From: Bemisia tabaci
Taxonomy: Eukaryota > Arthropoda > Insecta > Hemiptera > Aleyrodidae
Length of the DNA stretch: 64,000 nt
Direction of reading: 5' to 3'
NCBI RefSeq assembly: GCF_918797505.1
Contig: NC_092795.1
Span: 63,731,056-63,795,055, forward strand
The translations under genes were made by a program, and so were the position numbers. Position 1 is the first letter of the stretch; each line of letters starts with the position of its first letter. Of this stretch, positions 11,701-23,488 are shown piece after piece. The notes under the pieces are model-generated. The model did not search any database. It was given only the letters and a program-made list of their open reading frames with translations, and was not told the origin of the DNA.

Positions 11701-12896
11701 ACATTTTTGGTGTAAGTTTTGTGAAAATGTAATTAAGTAACTTTTATCGAATAATCGATACCCACTTGTGACGCATATCTGTATTCATCCAAACGTGGGG
11801 CGCGTTGTTTTGAGCGCAGCAGAAGTCAAAATGCCTTCAATTTGACCGTATATGCAAACCGAACATCCGTCAAGCAGGTATGATTGCGAGTAGACCTCAC
11901 ATTCAAACTTGCAGACGCACATACAACGTCCTTCTCTCAATATTTCATAACCGTCCTCCTGCTTTTTCAAGGAATGAAATTTAAATGCCCTCTCAAAGAT
12001 CAAAGTTTTTTTCAGACAAGAATCAATCTGAAAAATAGTTGGTAGCTTCGTATGTTTTAAATGAAATCACACCAACTTAGCAATGTTTAAAATGTAAAAA
12101 ATTCTCTCATCAGCCTCAATTTGAATTTCTCAATCAGTGATGGAAATCGACTTTCTCCTCACAAATCGGCAACCCTCCTCTCGATTTATTTATATTCCGC
12201 GATCGTTAACGGCTTGAACTGGCAAGCTTAATTAATATTCATAAAAAAATCCACCTCAAACGGAGGATTTTGCTGGCTTTCGCACTGTCAACGGAGCAGA
12301 ATAACCCCCTCCGTCCCCCATTCCACCAGTTGTTCTAATCCTCCCTCACCGCACAAGTAAACAGTCACGTCTTTCACAAACACAACGACACTCTATCGCT
12401 GTTTTAATGCCCCGATCGGTGATGCTCTAACCCGGAACCGCCCGTGAAATTAAAACAGTCATCCTTTTCACGCTGCAGCGGCGGAAAAGCGCTTTTCATG
12501 CTTTTTAAAACAATGCAATATTTCTAGAAATGAATTACTGCTGATCAACCTCATTCTATAGTATAGTTCACAGGGTTTTTAACTTGCAGTGACGTTTTTC
12601 ATCCATCTATTAATTCACCGATCCATCAATCGGTTAATGCGCATTGTATCTGCAGTGAGAAAGGCTTCAAGCCCACCTAATGCTTTTTGTTTTGAAAATC
12701 GGTATGTAAGCTTGAATCAACCGTAATACGCGCTCATTTTTATGACATTTTTTTAAAATAAAGAGCTGGCTGTCGACGAGAAAAGTCACATTCATGGCGA
12801 AAGTTTCAAAAATTAGTTTGGAAGAAAATCTGTGTTTTTTTAGCATGTATTTCATGGTAAAAATGTCAAAACTTAGGTCAGTGTGGCACTTAAATT
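8788..12896. other. Mostly unassigned; GCGTTACG-type repeat near 8.9-9.4 kb
   Basis: Between about 8990 and 9350 the motif GCGTTACG recurs (AGCGTTACGTGACGTTACAGG, AAGCGTTACGTAACGAG, GGCGTTACGGAGAGTTACAG), beside a long G run at 9289-9302. This suggests a decayed repeat. Pyrimidine- or purine-rich patches lie at 10.4-10.65 kb and 10.75-10.85 kb. No gene was recognised. Confidence 0.4.
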
Positions 12897-12898
12897 TT

Positions 12899-12998
12899 GA
12901 AACGGATCTAAAATCTTGACCTCAGTTCTTCGAGGCGATATAGGTACAACCTCACAGCTTGAAAAAACTGAGGTCACCGTTTCAGATCCGTGCCAAAG
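12899..12998. repeat. Short inverted repeat (hairpin of about 100 bp)
   Basis: ACGGATCTAAAATCTTGACCTCAGTT on the left is inverted as AACTGAGGTCACCGTTTCAGATCCG on the right, with several mismatches and a loop of about 30 bp. It could be a decayed MITE or a structured non-coding sequence. Confidence 0.5.
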
Positions 12999-14692
12999 GC
13001 AACTACTACTGTTCTAACTCTTGTCATTTTGAGTGCTTTAGGCTCACAATTGTTAGATCATAATCATACGTTAGTTCTTTGTTGGCTCAATAGTGAAATG
13101 AGCATCTTCCAAAGAATTTTTTTGGTCCATAAAATTTTTCTCAAACGCATTTTACATTTCGATTTTTTCGGCCCTGCTTGACAAAAAGCATTGTCTCGTA
13201 AAAATTTGCCTCTTGACTATGTGCATATAAAAGTCTTTTCCTTTGAAGGTCGCAAATTCCTGAATCAAAATCGCACTGCAATTTCAAATGCTCATATAGC
13301 TCAACCTCAACTTGAGTTAGGTTGAAAATCGGTCAAAAGTAAGAGAGTGCTTAAAGTTTTTGATGGAAAATAATTAAAACTTTTCAGTCACTCACAACAG
13401 TGATGTCAGTAGCCATGTTTGCTGACGAGCTGCTCGTCAAGTTTCAAATGAGAGGGGGAGGGTGACTTTTTTTATTTTATTTTGATAGGCAGTTAGCGTA
13501 AATCCGAAGTGTTACATGTTTTCCCTCCTCTGTGATATTCTCCTCCACCCCCGTCTTCTTTTCTTCCCAATCTTTCACCCCCCCCCCCCTATTTCTTCTC
13601 CTACCCGTTTTTCTGTAAAAAAAGGGTTCGTTTAATTATTATTACAAAATAATGATGTATTCAGATAAAGGTGAAAACCAAGCAATTTCTGCAGTGGAAA
13701 AGGAGACAAAACTACCAATTATAGCCTCAAATTGAATGAATGAATTTATTCTCGTTTTAATGTACAACAGGTAGCAATTGAAAAATATAGGTAACAAACA
13801 AAAAAACAAAAAACGAAAATAAAACACCCACTAATGACACTAATTGCCTCTAGAGAGCACCGAAGTGTCAACATTTTTCGGGGGAGGCACCTTAGATCAC
13901 CCCTTTACTCCCACCGAAAGGATCCAACAAAGCCCATTTTGTCCGTTTTAGTCTCCTGAATCTAAACAAACAAACTAACAGCTAGGTTGACCTCGTCAGA
14001 ACGAATAAGATTTAAAGAAAAAAAGAGAGGCGTGTTGAAATGCAGTCATTGTGAACTGTTATCCGATTAAAATAAAGTCGTCTTTTTTTACGGGATTGAG
14101 CTTTTACGTTCCTGTAAAATTTTTACAGGCTGTCAAGTGAGGAGACTGTAAACGTGGGTTAGCTTTAAAGGTTTAAATTATACTTACTTACCCCGCTGGT
14201 GGCATCAAACTCATACTTATAATTTAGCAAATTCACTATATTTATATTGGTAGTATTACCATGTGCAAAATTTTAAATGTAAAGGCTTATGTCCATCTTG
14301 AGCATTCATGCTCATATCTTTAGGGCGGTCCCATGTGGTTCACACGGTGATTGAGGCAGGTTTAAGAGTGCCTTTTACGCATCAACGAAAATATTCTGAT
14401 TTTGATGAACTTAAAGGTAGGTATATCTACTCCAAACTTTGTAAAACCCACAAAATTGTTTATTCATCGTCTCAGTTTTTCTAGTGACAGTTTATTGTAA
14501 CCCCCTGCATGGGGTAATTTTCAAGGCCATGATGTTGGATTTTACTCGGGACACCGCTGGTAAAAAGCTTCCTTTTCATCCTGCTTCGTTGAAGGTTTCT
14601 TAATTTTACCTCAGCCACAGCACATATAACATGTATCCGCACGTCGTGTAGACGGAGTGTTTTGATAGTAGCACATTAATTTTTTTGTATGA
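12999..14692. other. Unassigned AT-rich sequence
   Basis: A small palindrome (CAACCTCAACTTGAGTTAGGTTG, about 13305-13327) and a C-run (13579-13588) are the only landmarks. No gene was recognised. Confidence 0.45.
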
Positions 14693-14700
14693 ATGTAAAC

Positions 14701-15123
14701 TAGTGTACCTTTATAGACAGAGTATAGCCATTCGTATCTTTTTACTACAGGAAAACTGTGCCGCTTTTTGATTGGTCAACGAGTTTTTAGGCTTCATGAT
14801 GCTCTTACGGCCGTAAATAAACAAACAAGATGGCGGCTCACCGTAACATTGCTAAGATGCTAAAATTTGACAAAAATTTCAAATATGCGGTAGTAAGAAT
14901 TGAAACCAGCATATCTACGGATAACTTATGAAAACCCTATTAAATCGCCTTTCGCCTTTATCACAGGAGGATGTAAGATGTGCATAACCTCAAACTTGCT
15001 TGCTGATAACAGCCATCTTGTTTGTTTATTTACGGCCGTAAGAACATCATGTCAGCCTATTTTCACAAGACCAATGAAAAACCGGCACAGAAATGGCCAT
15101 ACTCTGTCTATAAAGGTACTCTA
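14701..15123. mobile_element. hAT-like MITE, 423 bp, perfect 8-bp target duplication
   Basis: The termini TAGTGTACCTTTATAGACAG (left) and TAGAGTACCTTTATAGACAG (right, inverted) differ at one base. The 8-mer ATGTAAAC is present exactly on both sides (14693-14700 and 15124-15131). Inner inverted blocks include TTACGGCCGTAAATAAACAA followed by AAGATGGC on the left, mirrored on the right. There is no coding capacity. The duplication length points to hAT; the perfect TSD suggests a fairly recent insertion. Confidence 0.88.
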
Positions 15124-15131
15124 ATGTAAAC

Positions 15132-16045
15132 CATTAGGACCTCCTCTAGAATAATAAGAGCTATTAAAGGAGAAACCATGCTTGAACCTTAAATTCGCTT
15201 CAGTGTGAGACTCTTCGCGATAGGAAACAGCGAACTGATTATTAAAATTGACAGATAAAGCAAGAGACGAAAAAGACGAAGGGAAGATGTAGCGATGCTA
15301 TTGGTTGAAACTGGTGGCTATAATAATCTTAAGGAGGAAAAGATGAAGTACCCTTAGGGTCCCTATTACTTATCTACTCATTCTATTGCAACCACTTGCT
15401 TCCGCACCGACAGGATGATCCATGTACACTTTTTCTATCGTCTTGTTTGTCTAATGTTTCGTTCATCAATTTCAATGATCAGCTCTCTGAAGAGAAGAAG
15501 AAGACGGAAAAATGACAAGAAGAGGAAACGCATACAAGCTCTTTCGTAATGTTGGGTACATTACCGTTATATGAATGTCCAACTACGTGTGTGATACACA
15601 ACAAGCACTCCATCAGCGCCGCGCCGCAAAAAAGATAACGTGTAAAATGCGCCGAGCACACACTCCCGCTACCGGCAGTCAATAAAAACTTAACCCGCTC
15701 TTTTATGTGATACGACCCCGGAGCCCGGACGGCTGTGTGCTCAAATTGTCAGCATAAATGTTCAAGCCACCCTCTTGACTCCGCCGAGTTCATCACCACC
15801 CCTCTCTCCCGCCTTACCTTTTCGGCTCTTATCCCTCACAGCCCCCATTCCCCCAGTCTCCCTCACAACTCTTACGTTTTTTTTTAGTATGAACAATGTA
15901 TGTGCTGTAGCGCTGCTATAAGCATTCGAATGTGTTTCCAAATTTTCCTAAGTATAATCTTCATTTGTAAGAGTAGTCATGAATATTGTTTGCAGATCGG
16001 AAGGGAGCGCCCACTGACCACTACGCGGCTGAACCCACACAGGAG
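15132..16045. other. Unassigned sequence
   Basis: No reading frame or repeat was recognised. A pyrimidine-rich stretch lies at about 15770-15870. Confidence 0.45.
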
Positions 16046-16797
16046 GCAAACGCGTCCCATTGATTATCGTTACATACGAATATAAGTTGAGAGAGGCGAG
16101 TCATAATGCCTTCAATTTTATACATACATATTTTTGGGCAAAATGAGAGCCGTCGTTTCTCCTTTTGCGACGTTGCAGACTTCCTTAGAAATTTCATTTT
16201 TCTTTCGAGAAGCGGGTCAACATAAAACTTAAATTCTCCATGATTTTTCGTATTCGATAGCAGAAGATTTGGTTCAAAATTTAAAGTCGTAAATTTGGAT
16301 TGTTTCTCATGGAAGAGATGAATTAAGGACGGAAATTTTTAAACACCGCAATAGAGATACGTGGTTTCGCACTTCAGTCGGTGCGATACGGACATCCATC
16401 AAGTTTAAAAAAAATGCATGAAGTCCCCGTCACCGCCGACCAACGCGTTTGTCGATCGAATCAACTACAGGTATTATGCGTAGGAGGTCAAACGCCTTCA
16501 ATTTTTTGAACGCAATCCGGACATCCGTCGAGGTTGTATAGTTGTATCAAGGCGCCGTAGCAAACGCGTCCCATTGTTTATCGTTACATACGAATATAAG
16601 TTGAGAGAGGCGAGTCATAATGCCTTCAATTTTATACATACATATTTTTGGGCAAAATGAGAGCCGACGTTTCTCCTTTTGCGACGTTGCAGACTTCCTC
16701 AGAAATTTCATTTTTCTTTCGAGAAGCGGGCCAACATAAAACTTAAATTCTCCATGATTTTTCGTATTCGATAGCAGAAGATTTGGTTCAAAATTTT
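16046..16797. repeat. Direct duplication: two ~238-bp copies 514 bp apart
   Basis: Copy 1 (16046-16283) and copy 2 (16560-16797) share the same run from GCAAACGCGTCCCATTG to GATTTGGTTCAAAATTT with only a handful of differences, such as TTGATTATC versus TTGTTTATC. The spacer (16284-16559) holds AAACACCGCAATAGAGATACGTGG, a sequence also found in the MITE at 22183-22435. The unit may therefore be part of a related element that was duplicated. High identity implies a recent event. Confidence 0.85.
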
Positions 16798-17234
16798 ATG
16801 AGGTTTGAAAGCAGACAGAGATTTAAAAGCTGTTTTACCTCAAAATGTTGGTCATGAAAATGGGTTTGGAGAAGAGGTCGCGAAGTTGGTCATTGATTCC
16901 GGGCTCGGCAAGTCTAAGAAGACCATTATGACAAGATCTGTTAAAATGACCGTTCACCTCCTCTTTTTTGAAATGCAAGGCATCACAATACTGGCACTTC
17001 ACATTTAAAAGTCCGAAATTATTTTCCGGAATAATTTAATTTTTCCAGATTATAAATTTAAAGTGTTTAAAATGATGATATATTCAAAATTCCAATTTCA
17101 ATTTCCAAAATTTCAGAGCATGTTATATCTTCTTTCAAAATTTATTGTCAATTCAAGTTGCTATTAAATTATAATAAATAACTTGAACGTGGTTGTTCTA
17201 TGATTTCCTACGAGCAGTTCCCTTTCAGTGTTTA

Positions 17235-17264
17235 GCGGCCGCGTAGCGGCCTTAGGCCCCTAGT
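17235..17264 (+). mobile_element. Helentron-like 3' terminus
   Basis: A perfect 6-bp stem with a 3-base loop (GGCCGC-GTA-GCGGCC, 17237-17251) is followed by TTAGGCCCCTAGT. A GC-rich hairpin just upstream of terminal CTAGT is the layout of Helentron 3' ends, also proposed at 8787. The left end was not located, so the element's extent is unknown. Confidence 0.35.
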
Positions 17265-18146
17265 CATATATAATATTTAAAAAAAACCTGGATGCCATTC
17301 TAGATATAAAAACAGCGGAAAAATCTATAGGTCAATAGATTATCTTGATGCCAATAGCCGTAAAAATTAATGGAAATCAATACAGTAGATTTCTCGAACG
17401 CACTAGGACAAACATTGTGAGAGGTCTGATAGCTAACTTAAAATGAAGATGATGATAAATCCTGAGCAAAATCTTCCACTCGATGAAAAGCAAAATAATC
17501 GCAAGTTTTCCGAAAAATACATGTTTTATTAGAAGACTACTTCTGGGTGTTCATGCGGCCCTTAGGATAGGAGAGTAATCGAGACTTGATGCATTAAGTC
17601 CATTGTAGCCCCCTCCTCTTACTACCCGATTTTCTACCCTCTCCCCGGAGCATTCCCTCCACCTATATACCGCCTCTCCCGTAGAACCACCTCACCAAGT
17701 CACCATCCTGTTCTTAAAAAAACCGCACAACTGCACTATAAACTGCACGCGTAGCCGCGGTTTTAGCCAAGCGTTCTTCAAGCGGTGGACAGCTTTTTAC
17801 GATGTTTAAACGACGCCCACTAATTCGCGGTGTTGTAACAAGATAGCGCCACGGGCGAGCGGTGACGGACGACGCGGTCGGCGGAGGGTCCGGTGAGGTC
17901 AATTTGTTTCTTTTGTCAATTTGCCGAGCCCGGTGCAAACAGTGGCGACCGGCGAGTGCGTTTTGTCTCCCCGACTCCCCCCACGCCTCTCTGACACCCC
18001 CTACCCCCCTCTGACACCCCCTCTGCCGTCGGCTTGATAATGGGTCGTTTTACTCTTTTGTCGGGATCCGCCCGGCTTCCCGCAAACATCCCGGCCGCCG
18101 ACGCCATGTTGTGAGATCACGCTGTACCCGCCCGGTGTGGGAACCA
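17265..18146. other. Unassigned; strong CpG-rich patch 17730-18130
   Basis: The patch 17730-18130 is rich in CpG and contains short tandem CTCTGACACCCCCT units (17987-18020). ATG-containing frames on the minus strand are short and low in complexity. It may be a promoter-type CpG block or a first exon of an unseen gene; no protein was recognised. Confidence 0.3.
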
Positions 18147-20340
18147 GCGCTGCCGTGATAGCGAAGAGAGCCGTATCCGTAAGTGCAAAATTTTCGAAAT
18201 CGAGTTTTCTTCAAAATTCGTCTTAACTATTTTAGATGAAATTACTGAGACAGCTAAAACAGCAAAATTCATCCTAATTTAATGAAAACGAGACGTATGA
18301 GAAAGCCGTAAGTGCACAAAAAATTACTTAGTTTTTTTCAAGACAGCCGCAGGTGCATGAGAGCCAATGAAAACAGTGCTTTCCAGTAAAGTGCCGCCCT
18401 CTTCTGCCAATTTCTAACCTGAAAATGTGTTTGTTGTGCGTCCAAAACGCAACCACGAAAGCATGTAGAGGATAGCACTTACGGCTGTCTTGCCTAACAA
18501 TAACCTAACACGAAACTGAATTTTACCTTTTTCATGGACTTTCAAATAAGATCGGTCGAGCTTTAATCCCCCAAATGATTTCTAGGAGTCTTCCGGACGA
18601 ATAGTGGCAATGGGCCTGTTGCAAGGTGCGGGGATTTGCAAATTGATGCCTGATTCTTATGGCAAAATTCACGAAAAGAACGATGGCGCTACTAAAAAAC
18701 CTTGAAATGACCTCTCCAACTCAAAAAAAGCTGTTTTTGGAACCGACCCATTCAAAACGGTCGTTTTTTAACCGCCATGCTTGTGATTGGTGCATGGGCG
18801 AGCCTATATATTCCGTGCTTGTGACGTGAAATGATATGACAGCCATGGTTTCTTCATCACTTGCAATGTATTTTCCCGTAAGGAAATGACAGCCGCTTTT
18901 CAAATGCAAATATCGAGTCAATCGAAAATTTTTTGATCAAAATGGAAATCAGAAATGGATTCCTCGTACGTTTAAATGGTTAAAACCTTCATTATATAAA
19001 TAAGAACAGACGGGATAAATCCTATTTTTAAGGAAGACTGTAGTCAATGGGCGATTGTTTACATCTGCTTATAGTGATAACAGACATGGACATTAGCTCA
19101 ATATTTGGCCATTTTCATGAGTTTTTGCTTTTTTGTCACTATTTGAAGGTAAGTTTATTTTGTAAATCAATTGTTTAGTGCCTTAGGATCATGTTAAAAG
19201 CTGTAAAGGTATACTTTGTTACTTATTAATTCAGAACACACTCCGGCAGTCCAACGCTCAAGCCATGGATGTTCTCTCAATGCGTGTAAATCATTCTTAA
19301 CTCTTCAACAAACATCTCAATATCATTCAGAACGTTCCCACGTTTTATAAACTTATGTTATTTTAAAATCCTGTGTGTTTTAAATATAGCACTATACAGA
19401 AAAAATTATCGATAAAGTCTGGTAACCGAAGGAGGATCCTACGTCTACTTTCTTTGCCTCCAGCTAAAACATACCGGTCCCCTCATCTCATCAGTATTGT
19501 CAAAGGAAGGTTTTTTCATCATCAATGATTGATACTATCATTTTGGTGTCTTCAGAGAAGCATTAAAGCGTGAAATAGTAAGAAGTAACAACTGACTCGC
19601 TACATCCAGGTTCGAGAGTTGCACTGCCGGAGTATGTGTTCTGAATTAATAAGTAACAATATGTACCGTTATAGCTTTTAATATGATCCTAAATCACTAA
19701 ACAATTGATTTACAAAAGAAACTTACCTCCAAATAGTGACAAAAAAGTAAGAACTCATGAAAATAGCTAAATATTGAGCCAATGTCCATGTCTGTTATCA
19801 CTAAGCATATGTAAACAATCGCTCATTGACTACAGTCTTCCTTAAAAATAGGGTTTATCCCGTCGGTTCTTATTTATCTAACGAAGGTTTTAACCATTTA
19901 AACGTACGAGGAATCCATTTCTGATTTCCATTTTGATCAAACAATTATCGATTGACTCGATATTTGCATTTGAAATGCGGCTGCCATTTCCTTACGGGAA
20001 AATACATTGTAAGTGATGAAAAAACCAGGTCTGGCATATCATTTCACGTCACAAGTATGGCGGACCCGAAACGACCGTTTTGAAAATCTAAATTCTGAGG
20101 CGTTTTTAAGTTGATTTTTTTGGGGTTTCCGGTGATCAAAAAACTCCGGAAAAATTCCTGTGACATCAGGAGCCTTAGTTCTTTCGATTAAAGCAATACA
20201 AAAAAATTGGTGCAACAGGCCCATTAGACAAAGACTGGAGGCTTCTTTCAATAATATGTTCCACTCAGAAGCTTCTGAGCCCGTTTTCTCAGAACTTCAT
20301 TTTTGCACTTACGGCTCTCTTCGCTATCACGGCAGAGCGC
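18147..20340. mobile_element. Outer inverted-repeat element around a large fold-back
   Basis: The left end GCGCTGCCGTGATAGCGAAG is mirrored at the right as CTTCGCTATCACGGCAGAGCGC (20319-20340), and the inversion continues through GAGAGCCGTA and GTGCAAAA. The left part also repeats AAGCCGTAAGTGCA-type units (18305, 18345, and inverted near 18475). The AATGGGCC fold-back (18609-20225) is inserted inside. Without that insert the element would be about 580 bp. No coding frame is present. Confidence 0.6.
18609..20225. mobile_element. Large fold-back, FB-B family ends, 1.6 kb
   Basis: It starts AATGGGCCTGTTGCA and ends TGCAACAGGCCCATT. Long arms (about 18752-19262 and 19620-20092) are inverted copies, for example GTACGAGGAATCCATTTCTG, GACTGTAGTCAATG and TGTCCATGTCTGTTATCACT and their complements. 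The loop is about 360 bp. Two 620-bp-class relatives with the same ends are at 29651 and 32612; this copy has a different, longer interior. It is non-coding; transcription across it would give a hairpin with ~480-bp arms. Confidence 0.75.
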
Positions 20341-21390
20341 CGCCGCACCAAAGTAAAACACTTTTTTATCGCATTTACGGATATTTTCACGTGGATTTAT
20401 GTCTTAACAGCTACCGATATCAGCTACTCACTAAAACCATTGATGACGTCATTTAAGGTATACCTCGACTCGAAAACTTTTTCTCGTAATCTAAATCTTG
20501 GATTTGGAAATTCATTGCCGTCTTTGGCCCGTAGATGAGATCTTCACATTGTTCCATTCACAAAGCCATCAACAGTGTCATGTCGTCGTTGTGGAAATGG
20601 CTTATGCGACGCGTCTCTTTTCTTGGAACGACAAAAGTCCTCCTTCTTTTTGTCATGGGAACGGAGTTCCCCATGATATTACAATCGTTCCATTGCTTTC
20701 GCTATGGGATTCCCTATACCTCTGCGACCTTGAGCGTTTCGCCCAGTCTCCAATTTTTGGTTGATTTTCCGATGTATCAAAAACCGTTGTATTTTTTAGC
20801 CAATCATGTCTCTACGTCAAGTTGTGTTGATTGCTAAAATTCGCTTTCAGCGAGTTTTTTTCCACCTCGAGATGTCGTGTCTGACTGGTAAATCTGCGCA
20901 GGTCCACGAAGTTCCGTTTTTAGGCAAATTCTTTTTTTTGGGAGGTTCTGATTGGTTATTTTTCGCCATCAGTTTTCTGTTCGTTGGTGCAAAAGATCGC
21001 CTACCTCGTTGCTCTTGAGAAGCCGCCATTATCCCACCTCAAATTTTACAAATAGAAATAAAGAAATTATAACTATTGTGCAAGGTGGAAAACTGCTCTG
21101 GAGGACCCGTTACGGATATATGAGCCAAAATCGGAACTCGATTGATTGATTTATTCCATGAATACAGAAATATTGCCTCAGCTTACTGCCGCGATGGCAA
21201 ATGCCTGCTGATATGAACCTTGAGACACATGATAGCATAGGCAAACAATGTCTCACAGAGAAAGGCGCTTAGCTCATTTCTCCAGAAGCTACGAAGACGC
21301 GAATCGCCGAATCGCTCAAGGACAACTCTTATGATAAGTCCCGCCCATCGTCCGAGTCTTTTAAATGCCATTTTTTCCCTTCCTTTCGCC
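20341..21390. other. Unassigned sequence
   Basis: Several overlapping short frames occur on the plus strand (20498-20837), none with a recognisable domain. No repeat boundaries were found. Confidence 0.4.
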
Positions 21391-21480
21391 GATCTGTGAT
21401 AGCCTAGTCGACTGAGGCGCCCCATATTTTTGATAAGGTGCGGGCAATAGGTGATCGGGAGTTCGATACCCGGCGATGGG
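21391..21480 (+). mobile_element. tRNA-derived SINE head (pol III promoter boxes)
   Basis: TAGCCTAGTCG (21400-21410) fits the tRNA A box and AGTTCGATACC (21460-21470) fits the B box, about 60 bp apart as in pol III promoters. The sequence does not fold into a complete acceptor stem that I can recognise, so a decayed SINE head is more likely than a working tRNA gene. The body and tail of the element were not delimited. Confidence 0.45.
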
Positions 21481-21584
21481 AGATAATTTTTAATGGTTTT
21501 ATTGAATGTTTTAGACCAATCATTAAAAAATAATTAATACTAGATGATAAATGTACGAACATTTTCTCGTGAGTTAATATGTTA

Positions 21585-22130
21585 AACAAAAATACTGGAA
21601 TATACCTCCTTCATATAATCAGCCACATGTTCCCCCAAATTAATGACGTTATTTTCTTTTTTCAATAAAGTTAATTTGCATTCAACGTTCGTAAGTTAAG
21701 CAAAAAGTACCTATTGATACAAATAGAAAGACATGAAAATAGTATGTCTAACATTTCAGTTGTTTTTTTTTTTTTTTATTTATTTTTTGTTTTTTTGTTT
21801 TTTTCAATAAAACAAATTGACTGGGACTAGAATCATCGTATCTCTGAAGACAAAAGCTAAGTTTTTGATACAGAAATACTAATATATTCATCCTTTATAT
21901 AATCAGGGAGATGTTGACCCAAATATTGATGTATATTTTCTCTGTTCGCCCAAATTAATGATGGTATTTTCTTTTTTCAATAAAATTAATTTACATTCCA
22001 CGTTCTTAAAGCAATATTTTCTCCAAAATTCAGCAAAAAATAACAATATATACCTACGCAAAAAGTAAATAAATAAATAAAGCAATGACATGAAAGTAGT
22101 ATAGGTAGTACACATCTAACATTTCGGTTA
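21585..22130. repeat. Diverged direct repeat (two copies)
   Basis: The segment 21585-21762 recurs in longer form at 21870-22130. Shared blocks in the same order are ATATAATCAG, CCCAAATTAATGA, TATTTTCTTTTTTCAATAAA, TTAATTT-CATTC-ACGTTC, GACATGAAA-TAGTAT and TCTAACATTTC. A T-rich tract (about 21765-21810) separates them. Origin is unknown. Confidence 0.7.
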
Positions 22131-22182
22131 CATCTATTTGAATGAAAAAAATGGCAACTTAGGAAGCACATAGGTCACTTAT

Positions 22183-22435
22183 CGACGGTGAAACTACCAA
22201 ACCACGTATCTCGGTTTGCGACGTCGCAGACTTCCTGTCATACTTTATTTCTTAAATGAAAAGCTACTTAACGTCCAGTCTTGAAAATTTCCGTGAATTT
22301 TCCTCTTCGTGCGGAGAAAATTCTGTGAAAATTTCAAGGAATGATATGGATTTGGTCTACTTCAAAAAAATAAAATGTGAGCGGAGATTTTTAAACACCG
22401 CAAACGAGATACGTGGTTTGGTAGTTTCACCGTCG
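22183..22435. mobile_element. MITE of about 253 bp with 36-bp terminal inverted repeats
   Basis: CGACGGTGAAACTACCAAAC at the left is mirrored exactly at the right as GTTTGGTAGTTTCACCGTCG, and the inversion continues through the CACGTATCTCG block. Internal sequence (GCAGACTTCC; TTTTTAAACACCGC) also appears at 16.16-16.38 kb. A more decayed relative of the same size is at 24100-24357. No TSD was established. Confidence 0.75.
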
Positions 22436-22782
22436 TTATGATGCGTATTCGGGCATATGCGTAGAGTAAAAATATCATACTTTACGCCGAAAAAACGAAA
22501 CTGAAAGTTAAATGCGTTAACTTCCAAAAACCATACATAATCCAACGAAAATAAATAATTGGTAAATAACAGCTTTCTTGTATGCAAAGAAAAAAAATTA
22601 AAAATGTTAAAAAAGAGATGTCGACACAAAATTACATAGCCCCTTCAATTCTGAAGATACTACAAACGAACTGTACCTACCTTAAAATTTTCATATCCCA
22701 GAAGCAAAAGTTCCCATGACGAATATTGCTATCGCTAGCGATTGCAAAAACCAACTTGTTAATTTTTGCACTTTTTTCTTGT

Positions 22783-23222
22783 AATGGGTTTGTTGCGCTG
22801 ATCTCAGAATCGTGTTTTGATGCTTGATTCGTGCAGATAAGCTGAAAATAAGAAGATCTGTCTGAACCGCAACTTTCTACGTTCAAACCGAGATATCGCC
22901 CTTTGTAAAGTCGGGGTTTTGACGTCATCCACTGCGGTAGTGTCTGTCACCCTTGGTTTCTTCCACCTTGCTTTCATCAGGCAGCGTGACGCACATTTGC
23001 ACTGGTTGTTCAACGTGCAACTTCGGATGAAAACAAGGTGGAAGAAACCAAGGGTGTCACTATCGCGGTGGGTGACGTCAAAACCCCAACTTTACAAAGG
23101 GCGATATCTCGGTTATTATTGAACGTAGAAAGTTGCGGTTTAGACAGATCTTATTATTTTTAGCTTATCTACAAGAGTCAAGCATCAACACACGATTTTG
23201 TGACCAGCGTATCTGACCCATT
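22783..23222. mobile_element. Fold-back element FB-A, copy 2, intact (440 bp)
   Basis: It begins AATGGGTTTGTTGCGCTG and ends CTGACCCATT. Arms of about 190 bp are inverted copies, including CGATATCTCGG, TTTGACGTCA and AAACCAAGGGTGTCACTAT, around a short centre with CACTGGTTGTTCAACGTGCA. It shows the uninterrupted structure of the element that is broken at 1937-3199. It has no coding content. Confidence 0.8.
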
Positions 23223-23488
23223 ATCACATTCATCAAATAAATTGCGAGGATATTACGGGGCCACAAAAGAGCATACCTTAACAAGAGGGATGCGGAGGAT
23301 ACAAAGAGACATTTTACAAAGAAGGATCTGGAGGGACTCTCTTAGTTCTGCAAGGAGGTGGCTTTTCCCGAGAAATTTCAAATAATACAGACGCCTTATG
23401 AGAAATTTGACGGTGTTCTCACATTAAAATAAATTGGAGTTAATTTCAGAATTGATAGAAATATTACTGTGTTTTTTCACAATATTCC

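Noticed and set aside
16805..17008. 67-codon frame with GFGEEVAKLVIDSGLGKSKKT
   Set aside because: It reads somewhat like protein but is short, isolated and without a recognisable family; a transposon remnant is possible but unsupported.
20498..20837. Overlapping plus-strand frames of 88 and 100 codons
   Set aside because: They overlap in different frames, have no domain or splice context, and their codon use matches the non-coding surroundings.
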